This document shows, one piece after another, positions 8,309-17,701 of a stretch of 64,000 nucleotides of DNA (its first letter is position 1; every line of letters starts with the position of its first letter). A program made the position numbers and the translations under genes. The notes under the pieces were generated by a model, which did no database searches, was not told the origin of the DNA, and saw only the letters and a list, made by a program, of their open reading frames with translations. The stretch spans positions 26,420-90,419 of the forward strand of contig NZ_JABEME010000013.1 in NCBI RefSeq assembly GCF_013004645.1, read 5' to 3'. This DNA is from Stenotrophomonas africana (GTDB lineage Bacteria; Pseudomonadota; Gammaproteobacteria; Xanthomonadales; Xanthomonadaceae).

Positions 8309-10600
8309 TTAGGCCTTCTTTTCCGCTTCCAGCTGCTTGCGAATCTGCGCATCCACCGCCGCAATGGCGGTCATGTTCAGGATCCGGCGCGAGGTCGCGC
8401 TGGTGGTCAGGATGTGCACCGGCTTGTTCACGCCCATCAGGATCGGGCCGATCGCCACGCCGTCGGTGAACACACGCACCAGGTTGTAGGCGATGTTGGC
8501 CGCTTCCAGGTTCGGCAGCACGAACAGGTTGGCGCGGCCCTGCAGGGTCGAGCCCGGCAGCAGCTTCTGGCGCAGCGCTTCATCCCATGCGGTGTCGCCC
8601 TGCATTTCGCCATCCACGTTCAGACGCGGGTTGCGCTTGAGCAGCAGCTCACGCACCTGGCGCATCTTCAGCGCATCCTTCGAATCGTGGCTGCCGAAGT
8701 TGGAATGCGACAGCAGCGCCACCTTCGGCTCGATGCCGAACAGCTTCATGCGGTAGGCCGCCTGCAGGGTCGCTTCGCACAGCTGCTCGGCAGTCGGGTC
8801 TTCCTGCACGTGGGTATCGACGAAGAAGAACACGCCCTGCTGGTTGATCACGCCGGTCATCGCCGAGGTCGAGGTGACCTTCGGCTCCAGCGGCAGCACG
8901 CTGCGCACGTAGCCCAGCTTCTTGTGGAAGCGGCCAACGATGCCGGTCAGCATCGCATCGGCTTCGCCACGGGCGACCATTACCGCCGCGATCAGGGTCG
9001 GGCGCGAACGCATCAGGTTCTTCGCCGCGGCCACGGTCACGCCACGACGGCCGGTCAGGCCATGGTAGTACTGCCAGTATTCGTTGAAGCGCGGGTCGTC
9101 GTTGATGTTGGTGACTTCAACGTTCTCGCCGATCTTCAGGCGCAGGCCCAGGCGCTCGATGCGCGACTCGATCACTTCCGGGCGACCGATCAGGATCGGG
9201 TGCGCCAGGCCGTCATCGACCACGTTCTGCACCGCCTGCAGCACCACTTCCTCTTCGCCTTCGGCGTACACCACGCGCTGCTTGTCGCTGCGCGCGCGGT
9301 CGTAGACCGGCTTCATCATCAGGCTGGTGCGGTAGACGAACTGGGCCAGCTTGTCGCGGTAGGCGCCCATGTCGTCGATCGGGCGCGAGGCCACGCCCGA
9401 GTCCATCGCGGCCTGGGCCACGGCGGCCGACAGCTCCACCAGCAGGCGGCGGTCGAACGGACGCGGAATCAGGTATTCACGGCCGAAGCTCGGGGTCTCG
9501 CCGCCGTAGGCCGAGCCCATGTCGGTGGCCGCACGACGGGCCAGCGCGGCGATGGCGCGCACGCAGGCGATCTTCATTTCCTCGTTGATCGCGGTCGCGC
9601 CCACGTCCAGCGCACCGCGGAACAGGTACGGGAAGCACAGCACGTTGTTGACCTGGTTCGGGTAGTCCGAACGGCCGGTGCCGATGATCGCGTCCGGACG
9701 CGCGGCGCGCGCCAGTTCCGGCATGATTTCCGGGGTCGGGTTGGCCAGCGCGAAGATCACCGGATCCGGCGCCATGGTCTTGACCATGTCGGCAGTCAGG
9801 ATGCCCGGCGCCGACAGGCCCAGGAAGATGTCCGCGCCGTCGACGATCTCGGCCAGGGTGCGCTTGTCGGTGTCGCGCGCATAGCGCTGCTTTTCCGGAT
9901 CCAGGTCGGTACGACCGGTGTGGATCACGCCCTCGCGGTCGAAGGCCAGGATGTTTTCCGGCTTCAGGCCCAGCTGCACCAGCATGTTCACGCAGGAAAT
10001 GCCGGCTGCGCCCATGCCCGTGGTCGCCAGCTTCACTTCCTCGATCTTCTTGCCGGTGATCGCCATCGCGTTGAGCACCGCCGCACCGACGATGATCGCC
10101 GTGCCGTGCTGGTCGTCATGGAACACCGGGATCTTCATGCGCTCGCGCAGCTTGCGCTCGACCACGAAGCATTCCGGCGCCTTGATGTCTTCCAGGTTGA
10201 TGCCGCCGAAGGTCGGCTCCAGCGAGGCGATGATGTCGACCAGCTTGTCCGGGTCGGTCTCGTCCACTTCGATGTCGAACACATCGATGCCGGCGAACTT
10301 CTGGAACAGCACGCCCTTGCCTTCCATCACCGGCTTGCCGGCCAGCGCGCCGATGTTGCCCAGGCCCAGCACCGCGGTGCCGTTGGAGATCACCGCCACC
10401 AGGTTGCCGCGGGCGGTCAGCTCGCTGGCCTGCTGCGGGTCGGCCTTGATCGCTTCACAGGCGTACGCCACGCCCGGCGAATACGCCAGCGACAGGTCGC
10501 GCTGGGTCAGCATGGGCTTGGTAGCGGAAACCTTGATCTTTCCCGGCGGGGACATCCGGTGGTAATCGAGGGCGGCCTGTTTGAAATCTTCGTTGGACAT
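8309..10600 (-). CDS. maeB: NADP-dependent malic enzyme with phosphotransacetylase-like domain
   Basis: A 763-residue MaeB-type malic enzyme that decarboxylates malate to pyruvate with NADP. The catalytic half (about 1-425) shows the N-terminal [15 protein letters not shown] block, the FHDDQHGTA signature and a Rossmann segment ([14 protein letters not shown]). The C-terminal half (about 430-755) is the phosphate acetyltransferase-like domain of multimodular malic enzymes, usually regulatory (acetyl-CoA or acetyl phosphate sensing) rather than catalytic. Length is normal for the family. The adjacent dctA gene brings in the substrate. A tandem GACAG motif lies 65 bases upstream of its start. 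Confidence 0.96.
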   Translation of the reverse strand: MSNEDFKQAALDYHRMSPPGKIKVSATKPMLTQRDLSLAYSPGVAYACEAIKADPQQASELTARGNLVAVISNGTAVLGLGNIGALAGKPVMEGKGVLFQKFAGIDVFDIEVDETDPDKLVDIIASLEPTFGGINLEDIKAPECFVVERKLRERMKIPVFHDDQHGTAIIVGAAVLNAMAITGKKIEEVKLATTGMGAAGISCVNMLVQLGLKPENILAFDREGVIHTGRTDLDPEKQRYARDTDKRTLAEIVDGADIFLGLSAPGILTADMVKTMAPDPVIFALANPTPEIMPELARAARPDAIIGTGRSDYPNQVNNVLCFPYLFRGALDVGATAINEEMKIACVRAIAALARRAATDMGSAYGGETPSFGREYLIPRPFDRRLLVELSAAVAQAAMDSGVASRPIDDMGAYRDKLAQFVYRTSLMMKPVYDRARSDKQRVVYAEGEEEVVLQAVQNVVDDGLAHPILIGRPEVIESRIERLGLRLKIGENVEVTNINDDPRFNEYWQYYHGLTGRRGVTVAAAKNLMRSRPTLIAAVMVARGEADAMLTGIVGRFHKKLGYVRSVLPLEPKVTSTSAMTGVINQQGVFFFVDTHVQEDPTAEQLCEATLQAAYRMKLFGIEPKVALLSHSNFGSHDSKDALKMRQVRELLLKRNPRLNVDGEMQGDTAWDEALRQKLLPGSTLQGRANLFVLPNLEAANIAYNLVRVFTDGVAIGPILMGVNKPVHILTTSATSRRILNMTAIAAVDAQIRKQLEAEKKA

Positions 10601-10664
10601 CGATGTGGGTTACATGAATGGGCAGAAGGGACAGGGGATCATACCCCCGTTGGAGCGTCTGGAC

Positions 10665-10680
10665 CTGTCGCTATCCTGTC
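10665..10680 (-). promoter_or_regulatory. Tandem GACAG half-sites upstream of maeB
   Basis: On the minus strand this reads GACAGGATAGCGACAG: two GACAG half-sites 11 bases apart, one helical turn, the spacing used by OmpR/PhoB-family regulators. The same GACAGGA-N4-GACAG pattern occurs between tctD and the citrate porin (20938-20954). The regulator is an inference. Confidence 0.35.
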
Positions 10681-10777
10681 GCAACCATGCTGCGACCGCA
10701 CAATTCCGTGCCGTATGCGACCCGAGCCCAGACCAGCATCGGCGCTACCCATGACAGTCATGGGACGCCATGAAGCG

Positions 10778-10814
10778 CCGCGGGGCCGTACCACTGTCGT
10801 GATCGGCCCCGCGG
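10778..10814 (-). terminator. GC-rich hairpin at the 3' end of dctA
   Basis: A 10-bp stem CCGCGGGGCC/GGCCCCGCGG with a 17-base loop lies 16 bases past the dctA stop. It has no clear T-run, so it may be a terminator or a transcript-stabilising hairpin. A shorter palindrome (CCCATGAC/GTCATGGG, 10748-10764) lies beside it. Confidence 0.45.
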
Positions 10815-10829
10815 TACCACACACCTGGA

Positions 10830-12173
10830 TCAGCCCTTGGCCGGCAGCGCCTCGGGCAGTGCGTCCACCGGCGGTGGCAGCTCGCTTTCGCGGCCATCCA
10901 GCGCCAGCTGCAGGCGGTTGCGGTCCAGCGCGCCTTCCCAGCGCGAGACCACCACGGTGGCCACCGCATTGCCGATGAAGTTGGTCAGCGAGCGGCATTC
11001 GCTCATGAAGCGGTCCACGCCCAGGATCAGCGCCATGCCGGCCACCGGCACTTCCGGCACCACCGCCAGCGTCGCGGCCAGGGTGATGAAGCCGGCACCG
11101 GTGACGCCAGCGGCGCCCTTGGAGCTGAGCATGGCGACCAGCAGCAGGGCGATCTGGTGGCCCAGGGTCAGTTCGGTGTTGGTGGCCTGGGCAATGAACA
11201 GTGCCGCCAGGGTCATGTAGATGTTGGTGCCGTCCAGGTTGAACGAGTAGCCGGTCGGGACCACCAGGCCCACCACCGACTTGCTGCAGCCGGCACGTTC
11301 CATCTTCTCCATCAGCGACGGCAGCGCCGACTCCGACGAGGAAGTACCCAGCACCAGCAGCAGTTCGGCCTTCAGGTAGCGCGCCAGCTTGAACACCGAG
11401 AAGCCGCACAGTCGGCAGACCACACCGAGGATCACCGCCACGAACAGGAACGCGGTGAGGTAGAAAGAGCCCACCAGCCACGCCAGGTTGACCAGCGAAC
11501 CGACGCCGTACTTGCCGATGGTGAAGGCGATTGCGCCGAAGGCACCGATCGGGGCGGCCTTCATCAGGATGTGCACCAGCTTGAACACCGGGGCGACCAG
11601 CGCCTCCAGGAAGTTCAGGATCGGCTTGCCCTTCTCGCCCACCGATGCCAGCGCGATGCCGAACAGCACCGCGATGAACAGCACCTGCAGGATGTTGCCG
11701 TCGACGAAGGCGCTCACCAGCGTCTTCGGAATGATGTCCATCAGGAAGCCGACCAGGGTCAGGTCGTGCGACTTTTCGACGTAGCTGTGCACCGCGGTCT
11801 GGTCCAGCTCGGCCGGGTTGATGTTCATGCCGGCGCCGGGCTGCACCACGTGCGCCACGATCATGCCCACGATCAGTGCCAGCGTGGAGAAGAACAGGAA
11901 GTACGCCATCGCCTTGGCGAACACCCGGCCCACCGTACGCAGGTGGGTCATGCTGGCGATGCCGGTGACGATGGTGAGGAAGATCACCGGCGCGATGATC
12001 ATCTTCACCAGGTTGATGAAGGCATCGCCGAGCGGCTTCATCTTCTCGCCGATCAGCGGTTCGTAGTGGCCGAGGATGGCGCCCAGGACGATCGCCACGA
12101 TCACCTGGAAATACAGCTGGCGGTAGATCGGCAACGGCTTTGCAGGCGCCGGGGCTGCGGTCGGGATGTGCAT
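10830..12173 (-). CDS. dctA: C4-dicarboxylate:cation symporter DctA
   Basis: A 447-residue member of the dicarboxylate/amino acid:cation symporter (DAACS) family. It most resembles DctA, which imports succinate, fumarate and malate with cations across the inner membrane. The typical serine-rich re-entrant loop ([17 protein letters not shown]) and the transport core [22 protein letters not shown] are present, as is the N-terminal [20 protein letters not shown] helix. The ATG at 12173 has GGAG eleven bases upstream. It is divergent from an OprP-like porin that could pass the substrate through the outer membrane and lies beside malic enzyme. Confidence 0.93.
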
Positions 12174-12505
12174 GGCGGACTCCGGAAGGGGCGTTTTCAG
12201 GCACGTACGGCCCCGTGACAGCACGGGAACCGTTACCGTGGAAACTGATCGCAGGCCCTGTGCTGCACGCGCAGGAGGTGCGACCAATGGACGCCTTTGT
12301 ACGCGCCGGGCACGCCGGCGCAGATAACCTATTGGTACTAGCCCCCCGGTTCAGGTGGCGGCGATGCCTACACTGGCGCCGCACCGCCCGATCCTGGGGA
12401 GGCCGGTGGCCCGTGCTGAACGGCCGGGCGCGTCCTTGCGAAAGTTTCGGCCCCTGCGGCCGTTGTTGTCCTGTCCACACGCAATCTGAGAGAGCCGCAC
12501 CCAAC
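12174..12505. promoter_or_regulatory. Divergent promoter region of dctA and porin
   Basis: These 332 bases separate dctA (minus) from the porin gene (plus) and should hold both promoters. I see no gene. The only AT-rich island, ACCTATTGGTACTAG at about 12328-12342, is an imperfect palindrome (CTA..TAG) and is the best place to look for a regulator site, for example of the LuxR-type regulator at 17023-17673. This is inference. Confidence 0.4.
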
Positions 12506-13675
12506 ATGCGCCCGATTCCCACCTTGCTGGCCCTGTCGCTGGCCGCGCTTCCCGCCTTCGCTTCGGCTGCCGATTTCGACAACTGGCCGACCAAGTACGC
12601 CTTCGGCGACGGCACCGAGTTGGCCGCTACCGCCAACATCGCCTACGACTACAACGATTTCTCCTCGGGCAGCGGCCTGGAGGACGACGACGCCGTGCGC
12701 CGCAAGGAGTTCGGTGCGACGCTGAAGAAGAAGGGCGTCTACGACGCAATGGTCTATTACGACTTCCAGTCCGATACCTGGCTGGACGTGTTCGTGCGCT
12801 TTGAAAGCAAGGCCTTCTTCGGCCGCGACATCGGCCGCTTCCGCTTCGGCTACATGAAGACCCCGGTTGGCCTGGATGCGAACACCTCTTCGCGCGCCGG
12901 CAGCTTCCTGGAAACCGCGCTGCCCGTGCAGGCCTTCTACGAAGGCCGCCGCACCGGCGTGGAATGGGTGCTGGAGCGCCCGCAGTACCTGCTGCAGGCC
13001 GGCGCCTATGGCGGCAAGGACCTGCAGGGTGACAACCCCGGCACCACCCAGGCCGTGCGTGCGGTGTGGACCCCGGTGAAGGCGCCGGGTGACGTGATCC
13101 ACCTGGGCCTGGCCTATTCGCAGGAGAATCCGCGCGGCTACAGCGATGGCCGCGATGTACACCACGAAGCCAGCGCACGCCTGCGCGCACGCCCGGAAGC
13201 CGGCCTGACCGACATCCGCTATGTCGATTCCGGCGCGCTGGTCACCGCCGACCAGATCCGCCGCACCGGCCTGGAAGGCATCTGGATCCGCGGCCCGTTC
13301 TCGCTGCAGGCCGAAGCCCTGCGCGCCACGGTCACCCGCCATGACGGCAAGCCCGACTACACCGGCAGCGGCCAGTACGCGATGGCCAGCTGGGTGCTGA
13401 CCGGCGAGTCGCGTCCGTACAACGCAGGTGCCGTGGCCAACATCAAGCCGGCGCACGACTACGGCGCGGTGGAACTGGTGGCCCGTTACAGCCGCATGGA
13501 CCTCGACGATGGCAGCATCCTCGGCGGCCGCCAGCACGACCTGACCCTGGGCGCGAACTGGTACCTGACCAGCCACTTCAAGTTCCAGGCCAACTACGTG
13601 AAGGTCGACGCCAGCCGTCGCGGTGTGCACAGCACGCCGGAGATCTTCGAACTGCGCGCGCAGATGCACTTCTGA
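12506..13675 (+). CDS. OprP/OprO-type outer-membrane porin
   Basis: A 389-residue outer-membrane beta-barrel of the OprP/OprO porin family. The signal peptide is clear (ALSLAALPAFASA, cleavage near residue 21), and the C-terminus ends in phenylalanine (RAQMHF), as outer-membrane proteins do for Bam recognition. Alternating aromatic strands occur throughout. Members in this setting often carry anions other than phosphate. Its place between dctA and a two-component kinase suggests dicarboxylate uptake. A paralogue beside the citrate transporter (21043-22209) has the same architecture. Confidence 0.88.
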   Translation: MRPIPTLLALSLAALPAFASAADFDNWPTKYAFGDGTELAATANIAYDYNDFSSGSGLEDDDAVRRKEFGATLKKKGVYDAMVYYDFQSDTWLDVFVRFESKAFFGRDIGRFRFGYMKTPVGLDANTSSRAGSFLETALPVQAFYEGRRTGVEWVLERPQYLLQAGAYGGKDLQGDNPGTTQAVRAVWTPVKAPGDVIHLGLAYSQENPRGYSDGRDVHHEASARLRARPEAGLTDIRYVDSGALVTADQIRRTGLEGIWIRGPFSLQAEALRATVTRHDGKPDYTGSGQYAMASWVLTGESRPYNAGAVANIKPAHDYGAVELVARYSRMDLDDGSILGGRQHDLTLGANWYLTSHFKFQANYVKVDASRRGVHSTPEIFELRAQMHF

Positions 13676-13693
13676 CCCCTTCCACGTCAGATC

Positions 13694-13722
13694 CCGGCGG
13701 GCGTGCACGGCACGCCCGCCGG
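13694..13722 (+). terminator. Perfect GC-rich hairpin after the porin gene
   Basis: A 13-bp perfect stem (CCGGCGGGCGTGC/GCACGCCCGCCGG) with loop ACG lies 19 bases past the porin stop. There is no T-run, so it could be a weak terminator or an mRNA 3' stabiliser that separates porin from kinase expression. Confidence 0.5.
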
Positions 13723-13741
13723 CCCTGCGTAGACTGCCGCC

Positions 13742-16384
13742 ATGTACTGGCTCAGCCGCCACCGGATGCTGTTGCTGACCCTCGTGGTGATGGTCGGTGG
13801 CACCGTGCTGTGCGCGGTCGCCGCCGGCCACTACGCCTGGCGGCGCGCCCTTGGTGAAGAAAGCAGCCAGGTGCAACGCCAGCTGCAGCTGTATGGCCAG
13901 GGCCTGCAGCAGCGCATCGACCGCTTCGGCACGTTGCCGCAGGTACTGGCGCTGGATCCGGATCTTCTGCACGCCCTGCGTGTGCCGCCCTCGCCCACCG
14001 AACGGCAGCGGCTGAACCTCAAGCTGCAACGCGCCAATGAAGTCACCCGTGCCTCGACCCTGACCCTGGTCGGCTACGACGGCGTGGCAGTGGCGGCCAG
14101 CAACTGGGACCAGCCGACCACCAACGTCGGCGAGAACTACAGCTACCGCCCCTACTACCGGCAGGCACTGGCGCAGGGCCGCGGCCGCTTCTACGGCATC
14201 GGCATGACTACAGGCGTGCCCGGCTACTACCTGTCGCAGGCCATCGAGGAAGACGGCAAGCGGCTCGGCGTGGTGGTGATCAAGGTCGAGCTGTCGGCGC
14301 TGGAGCAGGAATGGTTGAGCAGCCCCGATGTGGTGCTGGCCAGCGACGACCACGACGTGGTGTTCCTGGCCAACCGTGACAACTGGCGCTACCGCCTGCT
14401 GCGTCCGCTGGGCGCCGATGAGCGCCGCGAGATGCTGGACGCCCGCCAGTACGCCGACCGCGCCCTGCAGCCGCTGCGCGCGCGAACCGAAGACGTACTG
14501 GCCGATGGTGGCCGCATGGTGCGCCTGCTGGATCCGGCACTGCCGCAACCGATGCTGTGGCAAAGCCTGCCGCTGCCCGCCGAAGGCTGGAACCTGCATC
14601 TGCTGCACGATGCGGGTGCGGCCACCGCCGCCGGCCGTGCAGCCGCGCTTACCGGCGGTGCCGCGTGGTTGGCGCTGGGCTTCCTGGTGCTGTTCGTGCA
14701 GCAGCGCCGACGCTTGGCCAAACATCGCCTGCGCAGCCGCCGCGAACTGGAAACCCTGCTCAAGCAGCACGCACAGGAACTGCGTACCGCTCAGGACGGC
14801 CTGCTGCAGGCGGCCACCGACGCCGACAGCGGACTCAGCCGCAGCCTTGAACACCTGCCGCAGGGCGTGGTGGTGATCGACCGGGAGCTTCGCCTGGTCG
14901 CGTGGAATTCGCGCTATCTGGAACTGTTCCGGTTCCCGGCAGATCTGGTGCGCGTCGGTCGTCCGATCGAGGAGCTGTTCCGTTTCAATGCCCGTCGTGG
15001 ACTGCTCGGCCCCGGCCCGGTCGATGAGGCCATCGAGCGCCGCCTCAACCACCTGCGTAGCGGCCGCCCGCACATGCGCGAGAGCGAGAAGGACGACGGC
15101 ACGGTGCTGGAGATCCGCGGCAACCCGCTGCCCGACGGCGGCTTCGTTACCAGCTATGCCGACATCACCAGCTACAAGAACGCCGCGCGCGAACTGCGCT
15201 CGCTGGCCGATGCGCTGGAACACCGCATCGCCGAACGCACCCATGACCTGGAAGAAGCACGCCGCGAAGCCGAGCAGGCCAACCGCTACAAGACCCGTTT
15301 CGTCGCCTCGGCCGTGCACGACCTGCTGCAGCCCCTCAACGCGGCGCGCATGTTCGTCTCGGTGCTGCGCGGCAAGCTGAGTGACCCTGCGCAGCAACAG
15401 ACCAGTGACCATATCGATGCAGCACTCGCCGCGCAGGACGCGATCCTCAACAGCCTGCTGGATATCGCGCGCTTGGAATCGGGCAGCCTGCCCACGCGCG
15501 TGCAGGCGTTCCGGCTCGGCCCGCTGCTGCAGACGCTGGCGCGCGAGTTCGGCATCGCCGCACAGTCGCGAGGACTGGTGGTCGACTGGGTCGATACCGC
15601 TGCGGTAGTGGTCAGCGATGAAGCCCTGCTGCGCCGCATCCTGCAGAACTTCCTGTCCAATGCGCTGCGCTACAGCGAACGCGGCCGCGTACTGCTCGGC
15701 TGCCGTCGCCGCGAAGGCCTGCTGTGGATCGAAGTGCACGACCAGGGCCCCGGTATTCCCGACGCGTTGCAGGGCGAGATCTTCGAGGAGTTCCGCCGCC
15801 TGCACGACGGCCAGCAGCGCGGCGCCGGCCTTGGCCTGGCGATCGTCGACCGCATCGGTCGTCTGCTCGGGCATCCGATCCGGCTGCGCTCGCAGCTGGG
15901 CCAGGGCAGCGTGTTCGCGGTGGGCGTGCCGTTCGGCGAGGCCAGCGCGATTCCCGCCGCCGCGCCCGCACCGGTGCTGGCGCAGGAACCGGCTGCGGAC
16001 AATCCGCTGCGCGGGCGCCGGGTGTGGGTGATCGACGACGATCCGCACGTCTGCGCCGCCAGCCGCGCGCTGCTGGAGCGCTGGGGCTGCGAGGTGGCAC
16101 TGGCCGATGGCCCACAGGCGGCGCTGCAGCTGGCCAGTACCGTAACGGTACCGGAGCTGGTGCTGCTGGATGTGCGCATGGGCGATCACCACGGGCCGGT
16201 GCTGTACGAGACATTGGCCGAACTGTGGCAGGCTCGCCCGCCGGTGGTGCTGGTCACTGCCGAGCGCGACGCGGGATTGCGTGAGATGGCCGCCGAACGC
16301 GGCTGGGGAATGATGGCCAAGCCGGTGAAGCCGCCGGCGCTGCGGGCGCTGATGAGTCAGTTGTTGATCCGGCATCGCGGGTAG
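13742..16384 (+). CDS. Hybrid sensor histidine kinase/response regulator
   Basis: An 880-residue membrane sensor kinase. Domains in order: membrane helix (about 9-30), periplasmic dCache-like sensor (about 35-295) with the SYRPYYRQAL signature of DctB-like sensors, second membrane helix (about 303-325), PAS-7-like domain (about 365-480, GVVVIDRELRLVAWNSRY), HisKA with His526 in AVHDLLQPLNAARMF, HATPase (about 630-740, GAGLGLAIVDRIGR), and a C-terminal receiver (from about 758) with Asp810 in LLDVRMG. The DLLQPL form of the H-box is usual in hybrid kinases that partner LuxR-type regulators; the convergent gene at 17023-17673 is the likely partner. The ligand is probably a carboxylate, judging from the sensor and from dctA nearby. 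Its TAG stop lies in a GTAG repeat. Confidence 0.9.
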   Translation: MYWLSRHRMLLLTLVVMVGGTVLCAVAAGHYAWRRALGEESSQVQRQLQLYGQGLQQRIDRFGTLPQVLALDPDLLHALRVPPSPTERQRLNLKLQRANEVTRASTLTLVGYDGVAVAASNWDQPTTNVGENYSYRPYYRQALAQGRGRFYGIGMTTGVPGYYLSQAIEEDGKRLGVVVIKVELSALEQEWLSSPDVVLASDDHDVVFLANRDNWRYRLLRPLGADERREMLDARQYADRALQPLRARTEDVLADGGRMVRLLDPALPQPMLWQSLPLPAEGWNLHLLHDAGAATAAGRAAALTGGAAWLALGFLVLFVQQRRRLAKHRLRSRRELETLLKQHAQELRTAQDGLLQAATDADSGLSRSLEHLPQGVVVIDRELRLVAWNSRYLELFRFPADLVRVGRPIEELFRFNARRGLLGPGPVDEAIERRLNHLRSGRPHMRESEKDDGTVLEIRGNPLPDGGFVTSYADITSYKNAARELRSLADALEHRIAERTHDLEEARREAEQANRYKTRFVASAVHDLLQPLNAARMFVSVLRGKLSDPAQQQTSDHIDAALAAQDAILNSLLDIARLESGSLPTRVQAFRLGPLLQTLAREFGIAAQSRGLVVDWVDTAAVVVSDEALLRRILQNFLSNALRYSERGRVLLGCRRREGLLWIEVHDQGPGIPDALQGEIFEEFRRLHDGQQRGAGLGLAIVDRIGRLLGHPIRLRSQLGQGSVFAVGVPFGEASAIPAAAPAPVLAQEPAADNPLRGRRVWVIDDDPHVCAASRALLERWGCEVALADGPQAALQLASTVTVPELVLLDVRMGDHHGPVLYETLAELWQARPPVVLVTAERDAGLREMAAERGWGMMAKPVKPPALRALMSQLLIRHRG

Positions 16385-16453
16385 TTTCCAGCCAACGGCG
16401 CAGCCCCTCGTGGGTGGTGTCTGGTTGGTCGTGGAAAGCAAAGGCCGTGGGTG

Positions 16454-16637
16454 GGCCGGTCGGGTTGGATGCGCGGGGGACGCCGTGAATCCGTCCCTGG
16501 AGGCTTGGCAGCCGCTTGCTCGTGTGCGCTGTCCTGCGCACACGGCAAGACCCGGGTTGGGCGTCCTGCCCAGCCCGCCCGAGGCATGCCTCGGGCCCAT
16601 GCGGCTGCCCCCCCCCGCGCACCCAACCCGACCGGCC
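16454..16637. repeat. Variable-arm hairpin, copy A
   Basis: The outer arms are 26 bases (16454-16479 and 16612-16637; GGCCGGTCGGGTTGG.. with one mismatch). The core has GCCGTGAATCCGTCCCTGG and an inner stem GGCAGCCGC/GCGGCTGCC. The small loop found in other copies is here enlarged by about 85 bases that carry two more hairpins (GTGTGCG..CGCACAC and CCCGAGG..CCTCGGG). It is the most diverged copy of the family. Confidence 0.72.
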
Positions 16638-16714
16638 TCCGACAGATTTCGGTGGCCTGCACCCACGGAGAAGAAAATAAGATCAAAAGCGGGTCGCGCG
16701 CTGCGCTTGCTCGT

Positions 16715-16782
16715 GTAGAGCCGAGCCCATGCTCGGCTTCACGGACCGGCCAGAAAGCAGCCGAGCGTGGGCTCGGCTCTAC
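16715..16782. repeat. SMAG-like dimer (GTAGAGCCGAGC type)
   Basis: Two facing units, GTAGAGCCGAGCCCATGCTC and its complement ending in GGCTCTAC, form the centre of the nested palindrome. Confidence 0.85.
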
Positions 16783-16861
16783 AAAAAGCGGCCTGTCAGG
16801 CTGCCTTTGCTTTTGATCTTCTTTTCTCTTCCGTGGGTGGACGTGCACGGAACCTGTCCGT

Positions 16862-16965
16862 GGCCGGGCAGGTGGGCTGCGCAGGGGCGTGAGCCGCATG
16901 GATGCGGCGACCGAGCTCACATGGACGTACTTGCAGCGGCCCCTGTGCAGTCCACCTGCCCGGCC
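16862..16965. repeat. Variable-arm hairpin, copy A'
   Basis: The arms are 27 bases (16862-16888 and 16939-16965) with two mismatches, both of which would be G-U pairs in a plus-strand RNA. The core is GTGAGCCGCATGGATGCGGC, an inner stem GCCGC/GCGGC around ATGGAT, then CGAGCTCACATGGACG. It is inverted relative to copy A and in the same orientation as the copy at 27859-27966. Confidence 0.8.
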
Positions 16966-17022
16966 TCACCCATGAACTGCTCTACGTGTCCACCCACGAG
17001 GGGCTACGCCGTTGGCTGGAAA

Positions 17023-17673
17023 CTACAACCCGGTGCCGGCGTCGCCCTCGGGCTCCAGCGCCTTCACCAGCACCGCTGCCTGCGTTCGGCTATGGCACTC
17101 GAGCTTTTTCAGGATCGCGGTGACATGCACCTTCACCGTGTTCTCGGCCAACCCCAGCGTATAGGCGATCTGCTTGTTGAGCAGGCCATCGGCCAGGCAC
17201 AGCAGCACGCGGAACTGCTGCGGGGTCAGCTGCGCCAGGCGGCTGGCCAGCAGTGCGTCGGCCTCGGAGCGTTCGGCGGCCATCGCCGGGAACCACAGGC
17301 CGCCATCGAGCACCGCCTGCACCGCCTCGCCGATGGTCTCGGCCGGGGCCGACTTCGGGATGAAACCGGCCGCGCCGAACTGCTGGGCGCGACGGATCAC
17401 ACGGGGGTGGTCGTTGGACGAGAGGATCACCACCGGGATGTCCGGATGCGAGCCGCGCACGTGCAGCAGCGCGGAGAAACCGTGTGCACCGGGCATGGTC
17501 AGGTCGAGCAGCACCAGGTCCACGTCCGGGTGCGCGTCGAGTGCTTCGGCCAATGCCTCGGCGCTGGCGACCTCGCGCACCTGCGCCAGCGGCAGACTCT
17601 GCCGCAGTGACTGCACCACCGCCGAACGCAGCAGCGGGTGGTCATCGGCGATCAGGATGGTGTATTCGCTCAT
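17023..17673 (-). CDS. LuxR-family (NarL-type) response regulator
   Basis: A 216-residue response regulator. The receiver domain (about 4-120) has acidic residues Asp10/Asp11, phosphoacceptor Asp57 (LVLLDLTMPG) and Lys in FIPKSAPA. The LuxR-type helix-turn-helix (about 145-210) has LTPQQFRVLLCLADGLLNKQIAYTLGLAENTVKVHVTAILKKL. The ATG at 17673 was chosen because it starts the receiver domain directly. It converges on the hybrid kinase gene and is the obvious partner. It probably controls dctA, the neighbouring porin, or both. Its TAG stop is the end of a GTAG repeat. Confidence 0.92.
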   Translation of the reverse strand: MSEYTILIADDHPLLRSAVVQSLRQSLPLAQVREVASAEALAEALDAHPDVDLVLLDLTMPGAHGFSALLHVRGSHPDIPVVILSSNDHPRVIRRAQQFGAAGFIPKSAPAETIGEAVQAVLDGGLWFPAMAAERSEADALLASRLAQLTPQQFRVLLCLADGLLNKQIAYTLGLAENTVKVHVTAILKKLECHSRTQAAVLVKALEPEGDAGTGL

Positions 17674-17701
17674 GCGGCCATTGTACGGGCAGGCCGGAGC
17701 C

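Larger units (their letters stand above)
16381..17026. repeat. Large nested palindromic composite between convergent genes
   Basis: The outermost arms (16381-16417 and 16990-17026) are 37 bases each and complementary at 36 positions; both begin GTAGTTTCCAGCC when read outward-in. Inside lie, in order: hairpin A (16454-16637), an inverted repeat arm (16663-16690), a GTAGAGCCGAGC dimer (16715-16782), the matching arm (16809-16836, 25 of 28 complementary), and hairpin A' (16862-16965). The stop codons of the flanking kinase and regulator genes are the TAGs of the two outer GTAG ends. No coding frame with family similarity is visible. Confidence 0.85.

Noticed and set aside
12328..12342. ACCTATTGGTACTAG as a firm LuxR-type operator for the dicarboxylate regulator
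   Set aside because: The palindrome is imperfect and there is no second copy in the window, so it is only mentioned as a place to look.
12368..16666. A 1432-codon open frame on the minus strand across the porin and hybrid kinase genes
   Set aside because: It is the antisense of two well-supported genes, is rich in Arg, Gln, Ala and His as expected for a GC-rich antisense frame, and contains no domain.
16385..17022. A protein gene in the gap between the hybrid kinase and LuxR regulator
   Set aside because: Several open frames exist on both strands, but they follow the nested palindromes and have no ribosome-binding site or family similarity.
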